Shown one piece after another: positions 1 through 9,955 of a stretch of DNA of 64,000 bases. The notes under the pieces are model-generated. The model did no database searches, was not told the origin of the DNA, and worked only from the letters and a program-made list of their open reading frames with translations. This DNA is from Cellulosimicrobium protaetiae. Its GTDB lineage: Bacteria; Actinomycetota; Actinomycetes; Actinomycetales; Cellulomonadaceae. Position 1 is the stretch's first letter; each line of letters starts with the position of its first letter. The stretch covers positions 1,860,001-1,924,000 of the forward strand of contig NZ_CP052757.1 in the NCBI RefSeq assembly GCF_009708005.2, written 5' to 3'. The translations under genes were made by a program, and so were the position numbers.

Positions 1-247
1 CGCGCGCGCCACGGGCGTGTACGTGCTCGTCGAGCGGCAGGGCAGCGGCCGCGGCGCCCGGCTGCGCCTGCGGGTGCGCGACGACGGCCAGGGCGGCGCG
101 CGCGTCGTGCAGCCGGGGTCCGACGGCCAGCGGTCGGGTCTCGCGGGCCTCGCGGAGCGCGTGCGCTCCGTGGACGGCTCGTTCGAGCTCACGAGCCCGG
201 TCGGCGGCCCGACGGTCGTCACCGTCCTCCTGCCCGTGCGGGTCTGA
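1..247 (+). CDS. Sensor histidine kinase, C-terminal fragment (NarL-type)
   Basis: The window opens inside this gene, so only about the last 81 codons are visible. They match the end of a HATPase_c domain: an R-V-R-D-D-G-Q-G-G stretch (G1 box, D-x-G-x-G type), then G-L-A-G-L-A-E-R-V (G2 region typical of HisKA_3/NarL-type kinases), then a closing beta strand ending in LLPVRV. The kinase would autophosphorylate upstream of this fragment and pass the phosphate to the LuxR-type regulator that follows 112 bp downstream on the same strand. The input domain and signal cannot be read. Confidence 0.85.
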   Translation, partial: ARATGVYVLVERQGSGRGARLRLRVRDDGQGGARVVQPGSDGQRSGLAGLAERVRSVDGSFELTSPVGGPTVVTVLLPVRV

Positions 248-359
248 CGTGCGCGCGGACGTCCGTGTCCTGCCCGGGCGCACCGCCGCCGTCGGGCACG
301 ATGTCCCGGGGAGGACCCACCCGCCCGGGCCGGACGGCCCGCCCGACCGGAAGGACACC

Positions 360-1019
360 ATGCGACTCGTCATCGCCGAGGACTCCGCCATCCTGCGCGA
401 CGGCCTCGTCGCGCTCGTCACGCGCCGCGGCCACGAGGTCGTGGCCGCGGTCGCGGACGGCGACGAGCTCGTCGCGCAGGTCGCGCACCTCGCCGCCACC
501 GGCGTGCTGCCCGACGTCGCGGTCGTCGACATCCGCATGCCCCCGACGTTCACCGACGAAGGGCTGCGCGCCGCCCTCGCGCTGCGCGCGGCGCACCCCG
601 AGCTGGGCGTGCTGCTCTTCTCCCAGTACGTCGAGACGCGGTTCGCGAGCGAGCTGCTCACGGGCGGAGCGCGCGGCGTCGGGTACCTGCTCAAGGACCG
701 CGTCGCCGACGTCGGCGAGTTCGTCGACGCGCTCACGCGCATCGCGGCCGGGCAGACCGTGCTCGACCCGGAGGTCGTGAGCCAGCTCATGGGCGCGTCG
801 CGGTCCGACGACGGGCTGGCGCGCCTCACGCCGCGCGAGACCGAGGTCCTGGAGCTCATGGCGCAGGGTCGGTCGAACTCCGCCATCGCCGAGGCGCTGT
901 TCCTCTCCTACGGCGCGGTCGAGAAGAACGTCACGTCGATCTTCGGCAAGCTCGGGCTGCCCCAGGACGCGGGCGACCACCGGCGCGTGCTCGCCGTGCT
1001 GCGGTACCTCAAGATCTGA
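360..1019 (+). CDS. LuxR/NarL-family response regulator
   Basis: A 219-residue two-domain regulator. The receiver domain (about 1-125) has the acidic pair E7-D8, phospho-acceptor D57 in V-V-D-I-R-M-P, S88 and K112 in Y-L-L-K-D. The C-terminal LuxR helix-turn-helix (about 150-212) starts with L-T-P-R-E-T-E-V-L and contains the typical V-E-K-N-V recognition region. The open frame extends upstream to 249, but ATG at 360 is preceded by AAGGA at good spacing and begins exactly at the receiver fold, so I chose it. It pairs with the kinase fragment upstream. Target genes are unknown; the membrane acyltransferase that follows is one candidate by proximity only. Confidence 0.9.
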   Translation: MRLVIAEDSAILRDGLVALVTRRGHEVVAAVADGDELVAQVAHLAATGVLPDVAVVDIRMPPTFTDEGLRAALALRAAHPELGVLLFSQYVETRFASELLTGGARGVGYLLKDRVADVGEFVDALTRIAAGQTVLDPEVVSQLMGASRSDDGLARLTPRETEVLELMAQGRSNSAIAEALFLSYGAVEKNVTSIFGKLGLPQDAGDHRRVLAVLRYLKI

Positions 1020-1166
1020 CGGGCGCTGCCCGGGGGACAGCCCCCGTCCGGCCGGGTGGGCTGCCGCGACAGGGTCGGGGGACCGTCCCGTACCGGGACG
1101 AACGGGATGTTTCGAGACTGGTGAGCACCGGGGATCCTCCCGGGAACGCCGACCTTGGAGCATCCC

Positions 1167-2567
1167 GTGGCCGTCCTGTCGCCGCCCCCCTCCCCGCCCC
1201 GCGCGCCGTCCCGGGCGCGCCCCCTGCCCGCCCGGCCCGCGTCGCCGGGCGGGCGGCCCGCCCTCCGGGACCGACCGTCGTCGGGCCCGGCGCGGACGCC
1301 CGGCGACGTCCCGACCCGCCTCCCCGCACCGGACGGACCACGCCGGCCCCGGCGCGACGTGTTCGTCGACGCCGTGCGCGCCCTGGCGACGCTCAGCGTG
1401 CTCACCGTGCACTGGCTCATGGCGGACGCGACGTGGGACGGCGAGCACCTGCGCACCGGCAACGCCCTGGCGCACGGCGCGGGCTGGACGGTCACCTGGG
1501 TGCTCCAGGTCCTCGCGCTGCTGTTCTTCGCCGCGGGCGCCTCGGCGGCCTACGGGCTGCAGCGCGGGGCCGACGGCGCTCGCCCGGCCGGGCCGGCGGG
1601 CGCGGGTCGGGTCGTGGCCCGCCCGAGCGTCCTCGCCGACCTCGCCTCCGGGGTACGGATCGCCGGGCGGCGCGTGCCGCGGCTGCTGCGCCCCGTCGGG
1701 GTCTTCGTCGGGGCCTGGGTGGTCGCGATCGGGGTCCTGCTCGCGGTCGGGCTGCCGGGCGACGCCGTGCGGTCGCTCGCGACGCTCGCGCCGCAGCTCC
1801 TGTGGTTCCTCGCGGTCTACCTCGGTCTCGTGGTGCTCACCCCGCTCCTGCGGCGCGCGCTGCACGCCGCGGGCTGGTGGGCCGTCGCCGCGCTCGTCGC
1901 CGCGCCGCTCGCGGTCGAGGCGCTGCGCTTCGGTGCCGGGCTGGAGCGCCTCGCGCTCGTGGACGTCGTGCTCGTCTGGGCGGTGCCCTACGCGATCGGT
2001 CTCCTCTACGCCGACGCGCGCTCCGGGGCTCGGGTCGTGCGCCGCGGTCGCGTCGTGCCGGTCGCCGTCCTCCCGCGTCCGCTCGTGCTCGTCGGGGTCG
2101 GGCTCGCGGCGGCGGCGCTCGCGGCCCTGCTCGTCGCCGTCGGGCCGTACCCGGTCTCGCTCATCGGCATGCCGGGGGACGCGATGTCGAACCTCGGCCC
2201 GCCGACGGCGCCCGTCGTCCTGCACGCGGTCGCGCTCGTCGCGCTCGCGCTCGCCGCCCGAGGTCCGCTCGCGCGCTGGGCGGACGGGCGCGGCCGGGCC
2301 GTCGTCGCGGGCCTCGCCCGCCGGTCCATGACGGTGTACCTGTGGCACCTCACGGCGATGATCGTCGTCGTGGGGACGGTGCTCGTGGTGCTCGGCCAGG
2401 AGCTCCCGGCGCCGGGCGGCGCCGACTGGTGGGCGAGCCGACCCGTGTGGTTCGGCGCCTTCGCGCTCGTGCTCCTGGGCATCTCCCGGGCGGTCGGCCG
2501 CTTCGAGGACGCACGCCCCGCGCAACCTGTCAGCGCGTCGTCGCGCTCGGTCACGACGAGGCGCTGA
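1167..2567 (+). CDS. Acyltransferase-3 family membrane protein
   Basis: About 466 residues. After a Pro/Arg-rich N-terminus (about 1-60) comes the acyltransferase-3 signature V-D-A-V-R-A-L-A-T-L-S-V-L-T-V-H-W, where the His is the conserved catalytic position of the family. Roughly ten hydrophobic segments follow, ending with M-T-V-Y-L-W-H-L-T-A, a usual closing motif. The family transfers acyl groups to surface sugars, peptidoglycan or lipids at the inner membrane; the substrate here is unknown. GTG at 1167 is chosen because GGAG lies six bases upstream; TTG at 1155 is also open. The true start could be further downstream, since the first 55 residues look unconserved. Confidence 0.82.
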   Translation: MAVLSPPPSPPRAPSRARPLPARPASPGGRPALRDRPSSGPARTPGDVPTRLPAPDGPRRPRRDVFVDAVRALATLSVLTVHWLMADATWDGEHLRTGNALAHGAGWTVTWVLQVLALLFFAAGASAAYGLQRGADGARPAGPAGAGRVVARPSVLADLASGVRIAGRRVPRLLRPVGVFVGAWVVAIGVLLAVGLPGDAVRSLATLAPQLLWFLAVYLGLVVLTPLLRRALHAAGWWAVAALVAAPLAVEALRFGAGLERLALVDVVLVWAVPYAIGLLYADARSGARVVRRGRVVPVAVLPRPLVLVGVGLAAAALAALLVAVGPYPVSLIGMPGDAMSNLGPPTAPVVLHAVALVALALAARGPLARWADGRGRAVVAGLARRSMTVYLWHLTAMIVVVGTVLVVLGQELPAPGGADWWASRPVWFGAFALVLLGISRAVGRFEDARPAQPVSASSRSVTTRR

Positions 2568-2577
2568 CGGGTGCGGG

Positions 2578-3396
2578 TCAGCGTGTCGGGTCGGGGACGG
2601 AGTAGGGGAGCCGGTGGAGCAGCTCGGCCTGTTCGTGCGCCGCGGCCTGCGCGCGCTGCGCCGTGGCCCGGTCCCGGTCCCGGCGCTCGGCGAGCACGGC
2701 CAGGAGGAACGTCTCGGGGTGCGTCCCGGGCGGCGGGCCCGGCGCGACGTACCGTTCGACCTGCCCCGCGAGCTCCTGCCCGAGCCGCGCCCGAGACGCC
2801 GGGTGCAGCCGGTCAGCGCGCCCCAGGAACTGCCGCGCGGCGAGCGCGAGACCGTCGGGGAGCCGCCGCATGTCGGCGTGCGACGCCCAGGCGCCGAGGA
2901 ACGGCGGCATGACGAGCGGCACGAGCGTCGGCCGCCCGCCCCGCACCCGGATCGCGTACGTCCCGGCGGCCATGTCGCCGAGCCGCTTGCCCTTGTCGTT
3001 CGTCAACGACGCGACCAGCGCCACCGAGCCGAAGGTCAGCCAGATCTCGCCCACCCCGACCAGGGCGCGCAGGAACGCGTGCCGGAAGCGGACCGGGCCG
3101 CCGTCGTCGCGCACGACCCGGATGCCGAGCGCGAGCTTGCCGAGCGACCGCCCGCGCGACAGCGTCTCGACCGTCGTCGGGATCACGACCATGACGAGGA
3201 CCGAGAACGCGATGACGATCGCCGTGGCCATGTCGAGCTCGAGCGAGTCGAGCGACCACGCGAACGCGAAGAGCGACGCGAGGACGAGCACGAGCAGGAC
3301 CAGCATGTCGAGGAAGAGCGCGAGCCCGCGCGTCGCGAACGACGCGGGCCGGGCGTCGAGGACGACGCCCTCGCCGATCAGGATGCCGTCGCGCAC
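2578..3396 (-). CDS. RDD family membrane protein
   Basis: A 272-residue protein. An N-terminal RDD domain (about 15-150) has R-P-A-S-F-A-T-R-G, hydrophobic segments and R-G-R-S-L-G-K-L-A-L-G-I-R-V-V, the family hallmark. The C-terminal 100 residues are charged and cytosolic, with an Arg/Gln/Ala-rich helix near the end. The open frame continues upstream to 3606 into the neighbouring gene's start region, but GTG at 3396 has GAGG five bases before it and starts at V-R-D-G-I-L-I-G-E-G, as expected. RDD genes commonly sit beside SpoIIM-family and DUF58/MoxR genes, as here; the function of the group is not established. It is divergent from the SpoIIM-like gene. Confidence 0.85.
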   Translation of the reverse strand: MRDGILIGEGVVLDARPASFATRGLALFLDMLVLLVLVLASLFAFAWSLDSLELDMATAIVIAFSVLVMVVIPTTVETLSRGRSLGKLALGIRVVRDDGGPVRFRHAFLRALVGVGEIWLTFGSVALVASLTNDKGKRLGDMAAGTYAIRVRGGRPTLVPLVMPPFLGAWASHADMRRLPDGLALAARQFLGRADRLHPASRARLGQELAGQVERYVAPGPPPGTHPETFLLAVLAERRDRDRATAQRAQAAAHEQAELLHRLPYSVPDPTR

Positions 3397-3532
3397 GTCC
3401 GCCTCGCTCTCGTCGTCACGGGCCCAGCACCCGCCGTCGGTCGGCGCACCGGCGGCACGCCCCGTGTGGCAGGGTATCGGTCGTGGACCTCGACGCTCTC
3501 CGTGCGGCACGTTCCCGGGTGGTGCCCGGCTG

Positions 3533-4522
3533 ATGGACATCGACGCCTTCACCGACGTGCACCGCGCGGAGTGGGACCGCCTCGAGGCGCTCACCTCGCG
3601 GCGCACCCTCGACGGCGCCGAGGCGGACGAGATGGTCCGGCTCTACCAGGCCGTCGCGACCCACCTGTCGACCGTCCGGTCCGTCGCACCGGACCCGGTG
3701 CTCATCTCGCGGCTCTCCGTCCTCCTCGGTCGCGCGCGGACGCGCATCGCCGGGGCCCACGAGCCCGCGTGGCGCGACGTGGTGCGGTTCCTCACGGTCG
3801 CGCTCCCGGCCGCCCTCTACCGCATCCGCTGGTGGTCCGTCGGGGTGACGGCGGCCTGCCTCCTCGTCGCGCTCGTCGCGGGCACGTGGGTCGCCACGAC
3901 GCCCGAGGGTCTCGCCTCGATGGGGACGCCGAGCTCCCAGGAGGAGTACGTGAACGACGCGTTCGCGTCGTACTACGACCCCGGCGTCGACTTCGCCGCC
4001 GTCGTGTGGACGAACAACGCGCGCATCGCGATGTTCTGCATCGGCCTCGGGATCACGGGCCTGTTCCCCGTCTGGGTCCTCTTCCAGAACGCCCTCATGG
4101 TCGGCTCGATCGGCGGCATGATGGCCGCGCACGGCGAGCTGGGGCTGTTCCTCCAGCTCATCGCGCCGCACGGCCTCCTCGAGCTCATGTCGATCTTCGT
4201 CGCGGGCGCCGCGGGCCTGCGCATCTTCTGGGCGTGGGTCGACCCGGGGCCGCTGCCCCGGTCGCGTGCGCTCGCCCAGGAGGGGCGCGCGCTCGTCACC
4301 GTCGCGATCGGGCTCGCGATCGCGCTCGCGGTCTCCGGCGTCATCGAGGGCTTCGTCACGGGCTCGACCCTGCCGTGGTGGCTCAAGATCGTCGTCGGCG
4401 CGATCGCCCTCGCCGCGTTCTGGGTCTACACGATCGTCCTCGGCCGTCGTGCCGTGCAGGCGGGCGAGACGGGCGACCTCACCGCCGACCACGCGGGCGA
4501 CGTCGCCCCCGTCGCGGCCTGA
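3533..4522 (+). CDS. SpoIIM-family (DUF95) integral membrane protein
   Basis: A 329-residue protein starting MDIDAFTDVHRAEWDRLE. The soluble N-terminal helical part (about 1-85) is followed by several membrane helices, including the conserved N-A-L-M-V-G-S-I-G-G-M-M and the A-P-H-G-L-L-E-L segment that marks the stage II sporulation M superfamily. In actinobacteria that do not sporulate these proteins accompany RDD and MoxR/DUF58 genes; no role in engulfment should be assumed. ATG at 3533 is the first start at the conserved N-terminus; the upstream open frame (from 2663) is a shadow of the RDD gene. It points away from the RDD gene with about 136 bp between the two starts. Confidence 0.87.
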   Translation: MDIDAFTDVHRAEWDRLEALTSRRTLDGAEADEMVRLYQAVATHLSTVRSVAPDPVLISRLSVLLGRARTRIAGAHEPAWRDVVRFLTVALPAALYRIRWWSVGVTAACLLVALVAGTWVATTPEGLASMGTPSSQEEYVNDAFASYYDPGVDFAAVVWTNNARIAMFCIGLGITGLFPVWVLFQNALMVGSIGGMMAAHGELGLFLQLIAPHGLLELMSIFVAGAAGLRIFWAWVDPGPLPRSRALAQEGRALVTVAIGLAIALAVSGVIEGFVTGSTLPWWLKIVVGAIALAAFWVYTIVLGRRAVQAGETGDLTADHAGDVAPVAA

Positions 4523-4603
4523 GCGGCGGTCGTCGGGGATCTCCGGGGACTGCCGGGGATCTGCTGGGGGAGTCGAGGTCTCCGTCGGGTAGGCGCGACC
4601 GGC

Positions 4604-5926
4604 TCATTCCAGCACGGCGACGTGCGCCCGGGCCCCGGGCCAGGCGCACCGCACCCAGTCCTCGGCACGGGCGACGAGCGCGTCGATGACGGCCGGGTCA
4701 CCGAGCCGGTCGGCCGGCGAGCGGCGAGCGTCGCGCGCCGTGACCGCGTCCGACCCGGCGGCCGTCGGCGCCGCACGCGCGGACGTCGCGCCCGCCGGAC
4801 CGTGCAGGGGCCGCACCTCGACCTCCACGACGGCGTGCGCGGTCGCGCTCGTCGGCGTGCCCTCGGCCGTGGCGCGCACCGCACGCCGGGACGCCGTGGC
4901 TCCGGCGGGCCGGGCCGTCCACGCCCCGGCCACCCGGCCGTCGACCAGCACCGTCGCCGCGACCTGGCCGTTGACGCTCACGACGCTCTTGACCGGGACG
5001 TCGCCGAGGACCCGCGTCCGGTCGTCGTGCGCGAGGACGAGGTTGTCGAAGTCGCCCGCGAGGATCGTCGGCACGGGCGCGTCCCCGGGTGGGCGCGGCG
5101 CGTCGGGGAGGTCGAACAGCTCCTTGCCGTCCGGGCCGGTGAACGTCACGAGCCCGGGACGCAGGACGTCGAACGCGGCCTTGAGCCGGGTGAGCCCCGC
5201 CCAGCGCTGCGCGTCGACCACGGACGCCGGGCCGAACGCCGCCAGGTAGCGCCGCACGAGCCCGACGCGCGTCGCGAGGACGGCGTCAGGATCCGTGTCG
5301 TGCGCGACCGCGTCGAGGACCGCGTCGGTCCGGCCCAGCCACGCCTGCGCCGTCGTCCACGTGGTCGTGGTGCCCGGCCCGCTCGCGCCCCAGAGCCCGC
5401 GCGGCGGCACCTGCACGAGCGGCAGCAGGCAGCGCGCTCCGTACGCGAGGTGCTTGGGGTCGACGTCGGGCCACCGCCGGGCGAGTCGCTGCCCGAGCTC
5501 GACCGAGGTCAGCGGCTCGGCGAGGAGGTCGCGCGCGACCTCCTCCAGGTCGTCGAGGTCGACGTCCGCGAGCGAGGTGCCGTGCTGGTTCTTCGCGCGC
5601 AGGTACGCGGCGAGCGTCGGACGCACCAGCGCCGTGAGCCCGAGCGCGTCCTCCGCCGCGACGAGGTGGACCGTCCCGCGCAGCGTCGCCACGCGCACGA
5701 CCTCGCGGTCGGTGAGGAGCGAGCCCAGGTCGTCCGGCGCGAAGGCCGCGAGCCGCGACCACAGGGCGGGGTACGGCGACGACGGCACCTGTGACTGCAA
5801 CCCCACGAGGTGCCGCACCTCGTCCACGACCGACGCGTCGCGCGGGGCGTCGAGGTGCTGCCGCGCGAGCAGCGCACGGTTCAGGTCGTCGTGGCTCAGC
5901 CGCGGCCCGAACCGCCCGTCCGGCAT
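4604..5926 (-). CDS. HTH_42 winged-helix protein (AlkZ-like superfamily)
   Basis: A 440-residue protein of the winged-helix DNA-binding superfamily that includes AlkZ and YcaQ/AlkX DNA glycosylases. Visible marks are H-L-V-G-L-Q-S-Q-V-P-S-S-P-Y near residue 40 (the Q-x-Q position that is catalytic in AlkZ-type enzymes), R-G-T-V-H-L-V near 85, and a domain around residues 210-310 ending in I-L-A-G-D-F-D-N-L. The last 90 residues are Ala/Thr/Arg-rich. The start ATG at 5926 lies seven bases beyond the stop of the 40-aa membrane protein, so it closes the leftward operon. Glycosylase activity is inferred from the motif only; many family members are uncharacterised. Confidence 0.8.
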   Translation of the reverse strand: MPDGRFGPRLSHDDLNRALLARQHLDAPRDASVVDEVRHLVGLQSQVPSSPYPALWSRLAAFAPDDLGSLLTDREVVRVATLRGTVHLVAAEDALGLTALVRPTLAAYLRAKNQHGTSLADVDLDDLEEVARDLLAEPLTSVELGQRLARRWPDVDPKHLAYGARCLLPLVQVPPRGLWGASGPGTTTTWTTAQAWLGRTDAVLDAVAHDTDPDAVLATRVGLVRRYLAAFGPASVVDAQRWAGLTRLKAAFDVLRPGLVTFTGPDGKELFDLPDAPRPPGDAPVPTILAGDFDNLVLAHDDRTRVLGDVPVKSVVSVNGQVAATVLVDGRVAGAWTARPAGATASRRAVRATAEGTPTSATAHAVVEVEVRPLHGPAGATSARAAPTAAGSDAVTARDARRSPADRLGDPAVIDALVARAEDWVRCAWPGARAHVAVLE

Positions 5927-5933
5927 CGGCGGG

Positions 5934-6056
5934 TCAGGACAGCACGATCGCGAGCGCGGGGATGAGGAACGTCGCGAGGAGCGCCGCCACGACGATCATC
6001 GCGACACGGCGGTTGCGCCGTTCGCGCTGCCGGGGATCGGTCGGCTGCCAGGCCAC
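5934..6056 (-). CDS. Small single-span membrane protein (40 aa)
   Basis: The GTG start at 6056 is preceded by a strong AGGAG six bases upstream, which decides the start. The product has a charged N-terminus (R-Q-R-E-R-R-N-R-R) followed by one hydrophobic helix of about 22 residues running to the C-terminus (ending A-L-A-I-V-L-S). This positive-inside layout predicts a tail-anchored cytosolic N-terminus. It sits between the DUF58 gene and the HTH_42 gene, after an intergenic repeat array, and may be the first gene of a small unit with the HTH_42 gene. No family is recognised. Coding status rests on the ribosome site and the membrane pattern. Confidence 0.65.
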   Translation of the reverse strand: MAWQPTDPRQRERRNRRVAMIVVAALLATFLIPALAIVLS

Positions 6057-6102
6057 GGGTTCTCCTGAGGTCGATGGACGTACCCGCACGACCCTACCGC
6101 CC

Positions 6103-6174
6103 GCGAGGGAGAACCCTGGTCCGACCACGGTTCTCCTCCGGCGGAGCCGGGTTCTCCCTCGGCAGAGCGGGGTC
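6103..6174. repeat. Inverted array of 21-bp-pitch repeat, locus 1
   Basis: One forward unit at 6103-6121 (GCGAGGGAGAACCCTGGTC) is followed by inverted units at 6123-6141 and 6144-6162 (GAGCCGGGTTCTCCCTCGG), then a partial unit GAGCGGGGTC at 6165-6174. Inverted units keep a 21-bp pitch. The array fills the gap between the DUF58 stop and the start region of the 40-aa gene. The same family occurs at 18445-18690. Confidence 0.8.
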
Positions 6175-7465
6175 AAAGGCGGCCTGCCGCCTTGAGGGCG
6201 AGGTAGGTGTCGGCGAGGCGGGGGGCGAGGTCGTCGGGGAGGGCGTCGACGACCTCGACACCACGACGGCGCAGCACGGTCGTCACGGCGGCGCGCTCGA
6301 TCTCCCCGCGTGCGGCCGCGGCGGCGTCGTAGATCTCCGCGGTGCCCGACCGGTCGTCGCGCAGGGCGACGACCTCGGGGTCGGCCGCCGCGGCGAGGAC
6401 GACCTGGTGCTTCGCCGTGAGCTGCCCGACGACGGGCAGCAGCCCGGTCTCGACGGCGGCGGCGTCCAGCGTCGACAGGAGCACGACGAGCGCGCGCTGC
6501 GACAGACGCTCGTGCACCGCGCCGACCAGCCCGGGCCAGTCGGTCTCCAGGAGCGCGGGCTCGAGCGGCGCGAGCGCGTCCGCCATCGCAGGCATGAGGC
6601 GCGGGCCGGCCGCGCCGGCGACGCGCGAGCGCACGGTGCGGTCGTAGGCGATGAGCTCGACGCGGTCGCCCGCGCGCCCGGCGAGCGCGGCGAGCAGCAG
6701 CGCGGCCTCGATGCTCGCGTCGAGGCGCGGCTCGTCGCCGACGCGCGTCGCGGACGTCCGGGACGTGTCGACGACGACGAGCACGCGCCGATCGCGCTCG
6801 GGCCGCCACGTGCGCACGACCATGTCCCGCCCGCGGGCGGACGCGCGCCAGTCGATCGAGCGGACGTCGTCGCCGAGGACGTACTCGCGCAGCGAGTCGA
6901 ACTCGGTGCCCTCGCCGCGCACCTGGACCGCTGCGCGGCCGTCCATCTCCCGCAGGCGCGCGAGGCGGCTCGGGAGGTGGCGGCGGGACGCGAACTCGGG
7001 GAGCACGCGCAGGCGTCCGGGCACGGGGATCGACGCCTGGCGCGCGGCGAGCCGCAGCGGGCCGAAGGACCGGATCGTGACCCGGTCGGCCACGCGCTCG
7101 CCGCGCCGCGTGGGGACGAGCGCCGTGGTCACGCGCGCGGCCTCGCCGGGCGGGAGGTCGACCGGGTGCCGGTTGACCTGAGTCCCGGCCGACGGCGGCC
7201 ACGCGTCGCGCACGAGCGCGCGCAGCCGCCGCGACGCGAGGTTGGTGAGCGTGAGGCGCGAGGTCGTCGTGTCCGTGAGGCGGACCGACCCCGGGACCCG
7301 GCGCTCGACCGCGACCCGGCGCGGGGACGCCGCGAGGGCCACGTCGAGCGCGCACAGCGCGACGACGAGCAGCGTCCACACGAGCACCGTCCCCGGCACG
7401 GGGAACAGGAGCACGGGGACGACACCGAGCGCCGTCAGCACGACGGCGCGCCACGTCAGGGCCAC
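6173..7465 (-). CDS. DUF58 domain protein (MoxR-associated)
   Basis: A 430-residue protein. Two membrane helices span about 8-48. A beta-rich region follows, then the DUF58 core at about 187-215: G-T-E-F-D-S-L-R-E-Y-V-L-G-D-D-V-R-S-I-D-W. Next is a von Willebrand A-like strand V-L-V-V-V-D-T-S-R-T-S (MIDAS-like D-x-S). The start lies 10 bases after the MoxR stop, so the two are co-translated in practice. MoxR ATPases with DUF58 partners are thought to act as chaperone/metal-insertion pairs, but the client here is not known. The stop codon overlaps the last unit of the 21-bp-pitch repeat array. Confidence 0.9.
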   Translation of the reverse strand: MALTWRAVVLTALGVVPVLLFPVPGTVLVWTLLVVALCALDVALAASPRRVAVERRVPGSVRLTDTTTSRLTLTNLASRRLRALVRDAWPPSAGTQVNRHPVDLPPGEAARVTTALVPTRRGERVADRVTIRSFGPLRLAARQASIPVPGRLRVLPEFASRRHLPSRLARLREMDGRAAVQVRGEGTEFDSLREYVLGDDVRSIDWRASARGRDMVVRTWRPERDRRVLVVVDTSRTSATRVGDEPRLDASIEAALLLAALAGRAGDRVELIAYDRTVRSRVAGAAGPRLMPAMADALAPLEPALLETDWPGLVGAVHERLSQRALVVLLSTLDAAAVETGLLPVVGQLTAKHQVVLAAAADPEVVALRDDRSGTAEIYDAAAAARGEIERAAVTTVLRRRGVEVVDALPDDLAPRLADTYLALKAAGRL

Positions 7466-7475
7466 GAGCGGCGCC

Positions 7476-8686
<1,211 letters not shown>

Positions 8687-8690
<4 letters not shown>

Positions 8691-9955
8691 GAGTGGTAGA
8701 CCTCGCTCTCGATCCGGTCAAGGTGACGCGCGAGCTCGAGCAGCGCCGCGTCGTCGGCGGGTGGTGGTCCGTACAGGAGCTGGGCGACCTGCTCGCCCGG
8801 TCGGCCCGTCGCGCGGGCGACGGCGTCGACGAGGGCGGGCGCGTCGGCGGAGCGTGGGAGGCCGAGGCGGCCCGCGAGCCGGTCCGCGGCGCTCGCGCGC
8901 AGCCCGGCCGCGGCGTGCCCGCGGGCCCCGGCGCGCCGGTAGAGGCGGCCGCGGCCGCGCGTGGTCTCCGCGGCGCGCACGACGACCGGCAGGTCCTCGG
9001 TGACGAGCGGGCCGAGCCGGCGGCCGCGCCACAGCATGACGACCAGCGCGACGACGAGGGCCTGGAGCGCGACCACGCCGAACCACGGCGGCAGGGAGAG
9101 CGCCGGCGTCTGCGCGTCCTCGCCGCCGAGCGACGTGTCGAACGGGTCGGGCACGAGCCACACGAGCCGGTCGTTCGCGCCGAGCGTCCACAGCGCGAGC
9201 GCGGCGTTGCCGTCCTCGGCGACCGCGTCGTTGCGCAGCACGGCCGTCGTGTCGACGGCGCGCACGCTCCGCCCGTCCGTCTCCTGCACGAGGTACGCGC
9301 CGGTCGTCGGGTCGTCGGGGGAGGGGAAGCAGAGGGTGGCGCGCGCCCCGTCGACGAGGAAGAAGCCGACACCGTCCGAGCGCAGAGTCCCCGCGGCCTG
9401 CGCGGCCGGGTCCTCGCAGCGCGCGGGACGGTCCGCGGTGCCCGACCCCCAGTCGTAGGCGAGCCCGGCGTCGCCGCCGGTCGCGACGTCCAGCAGGTGC
9501 TCGGGGGGCGCGACCAGCACGAGGTCGGTGGGCGTCCGCACGAGGGCGTCGACCTGCTCGTCCAGCAGGTAGTCGCCCTGCGCGACGAGCAGGGTGCCGC
9601 CGTCGGCGGACGCCGCGACGGCGTCGGCGACGGTGGTCACGTAGGTCACCTCCACGCCCTGGTCGCCCAGCACCTCGGCCACGGCCCGCGCGCCCGCGGG
9701 CCCCGGGTTGTCCGGGGCGAGCGGTGTCGACGACGTCGTGGGCCGGGCGATCGCGGACAACCCGGCGAGCACGAGGAGGGCGACGACGATCATGAGCGGC
9801 CAGCGGGCGCGGCGCCACCGGCTCCGGGCGCGGGACCCCGTCGTCGTGCCGTCCCCGACGACGGGGTCGTGCGTCGTGGTGACGGCGCGGGGGTCGCCGC
9901 CCGCCGAGCGCGCCGGGGGCGCGGGCCGGGAGGTCGGGGGTGCGGGGACGCTCAC
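8687..9955 (-). CDS. DUF4350 domain protein
   Basis: A 422-residue membrane protein. An N-terminal cytosolic tail (about 1-50) and one helix (about 52-70, M-I-V-V-A-L-L-V-L-A-G-L) precede an extracytoplasmic DUF4350 domain. That domain opens L-A-P-D-N-P-G-P-A-G-A-R-A-V-A-E-V-L and contains D-Y-L-L-D-E. A second helix near residue 305 (W-F-G-V-V-A-L-Q-A-L-V-V-A) leads to a cytosolic tail. It overlaps the MoxR start by four bases and the DUF4129 stop by four bases, so the three are translationally coupled. The fold resembles a ThuA/glutamine-amidotransferase-like sensor domain; its ligand is unknown. Confidence 0.85.

Noticed and set aside
219-2525. 768-codon open frame on the minus strand
   Set aside because: Arg/Gly/Asp-rich composition without any domain; it is the antisense shadow of the response regulator and acyltransferase genes at very high GC.
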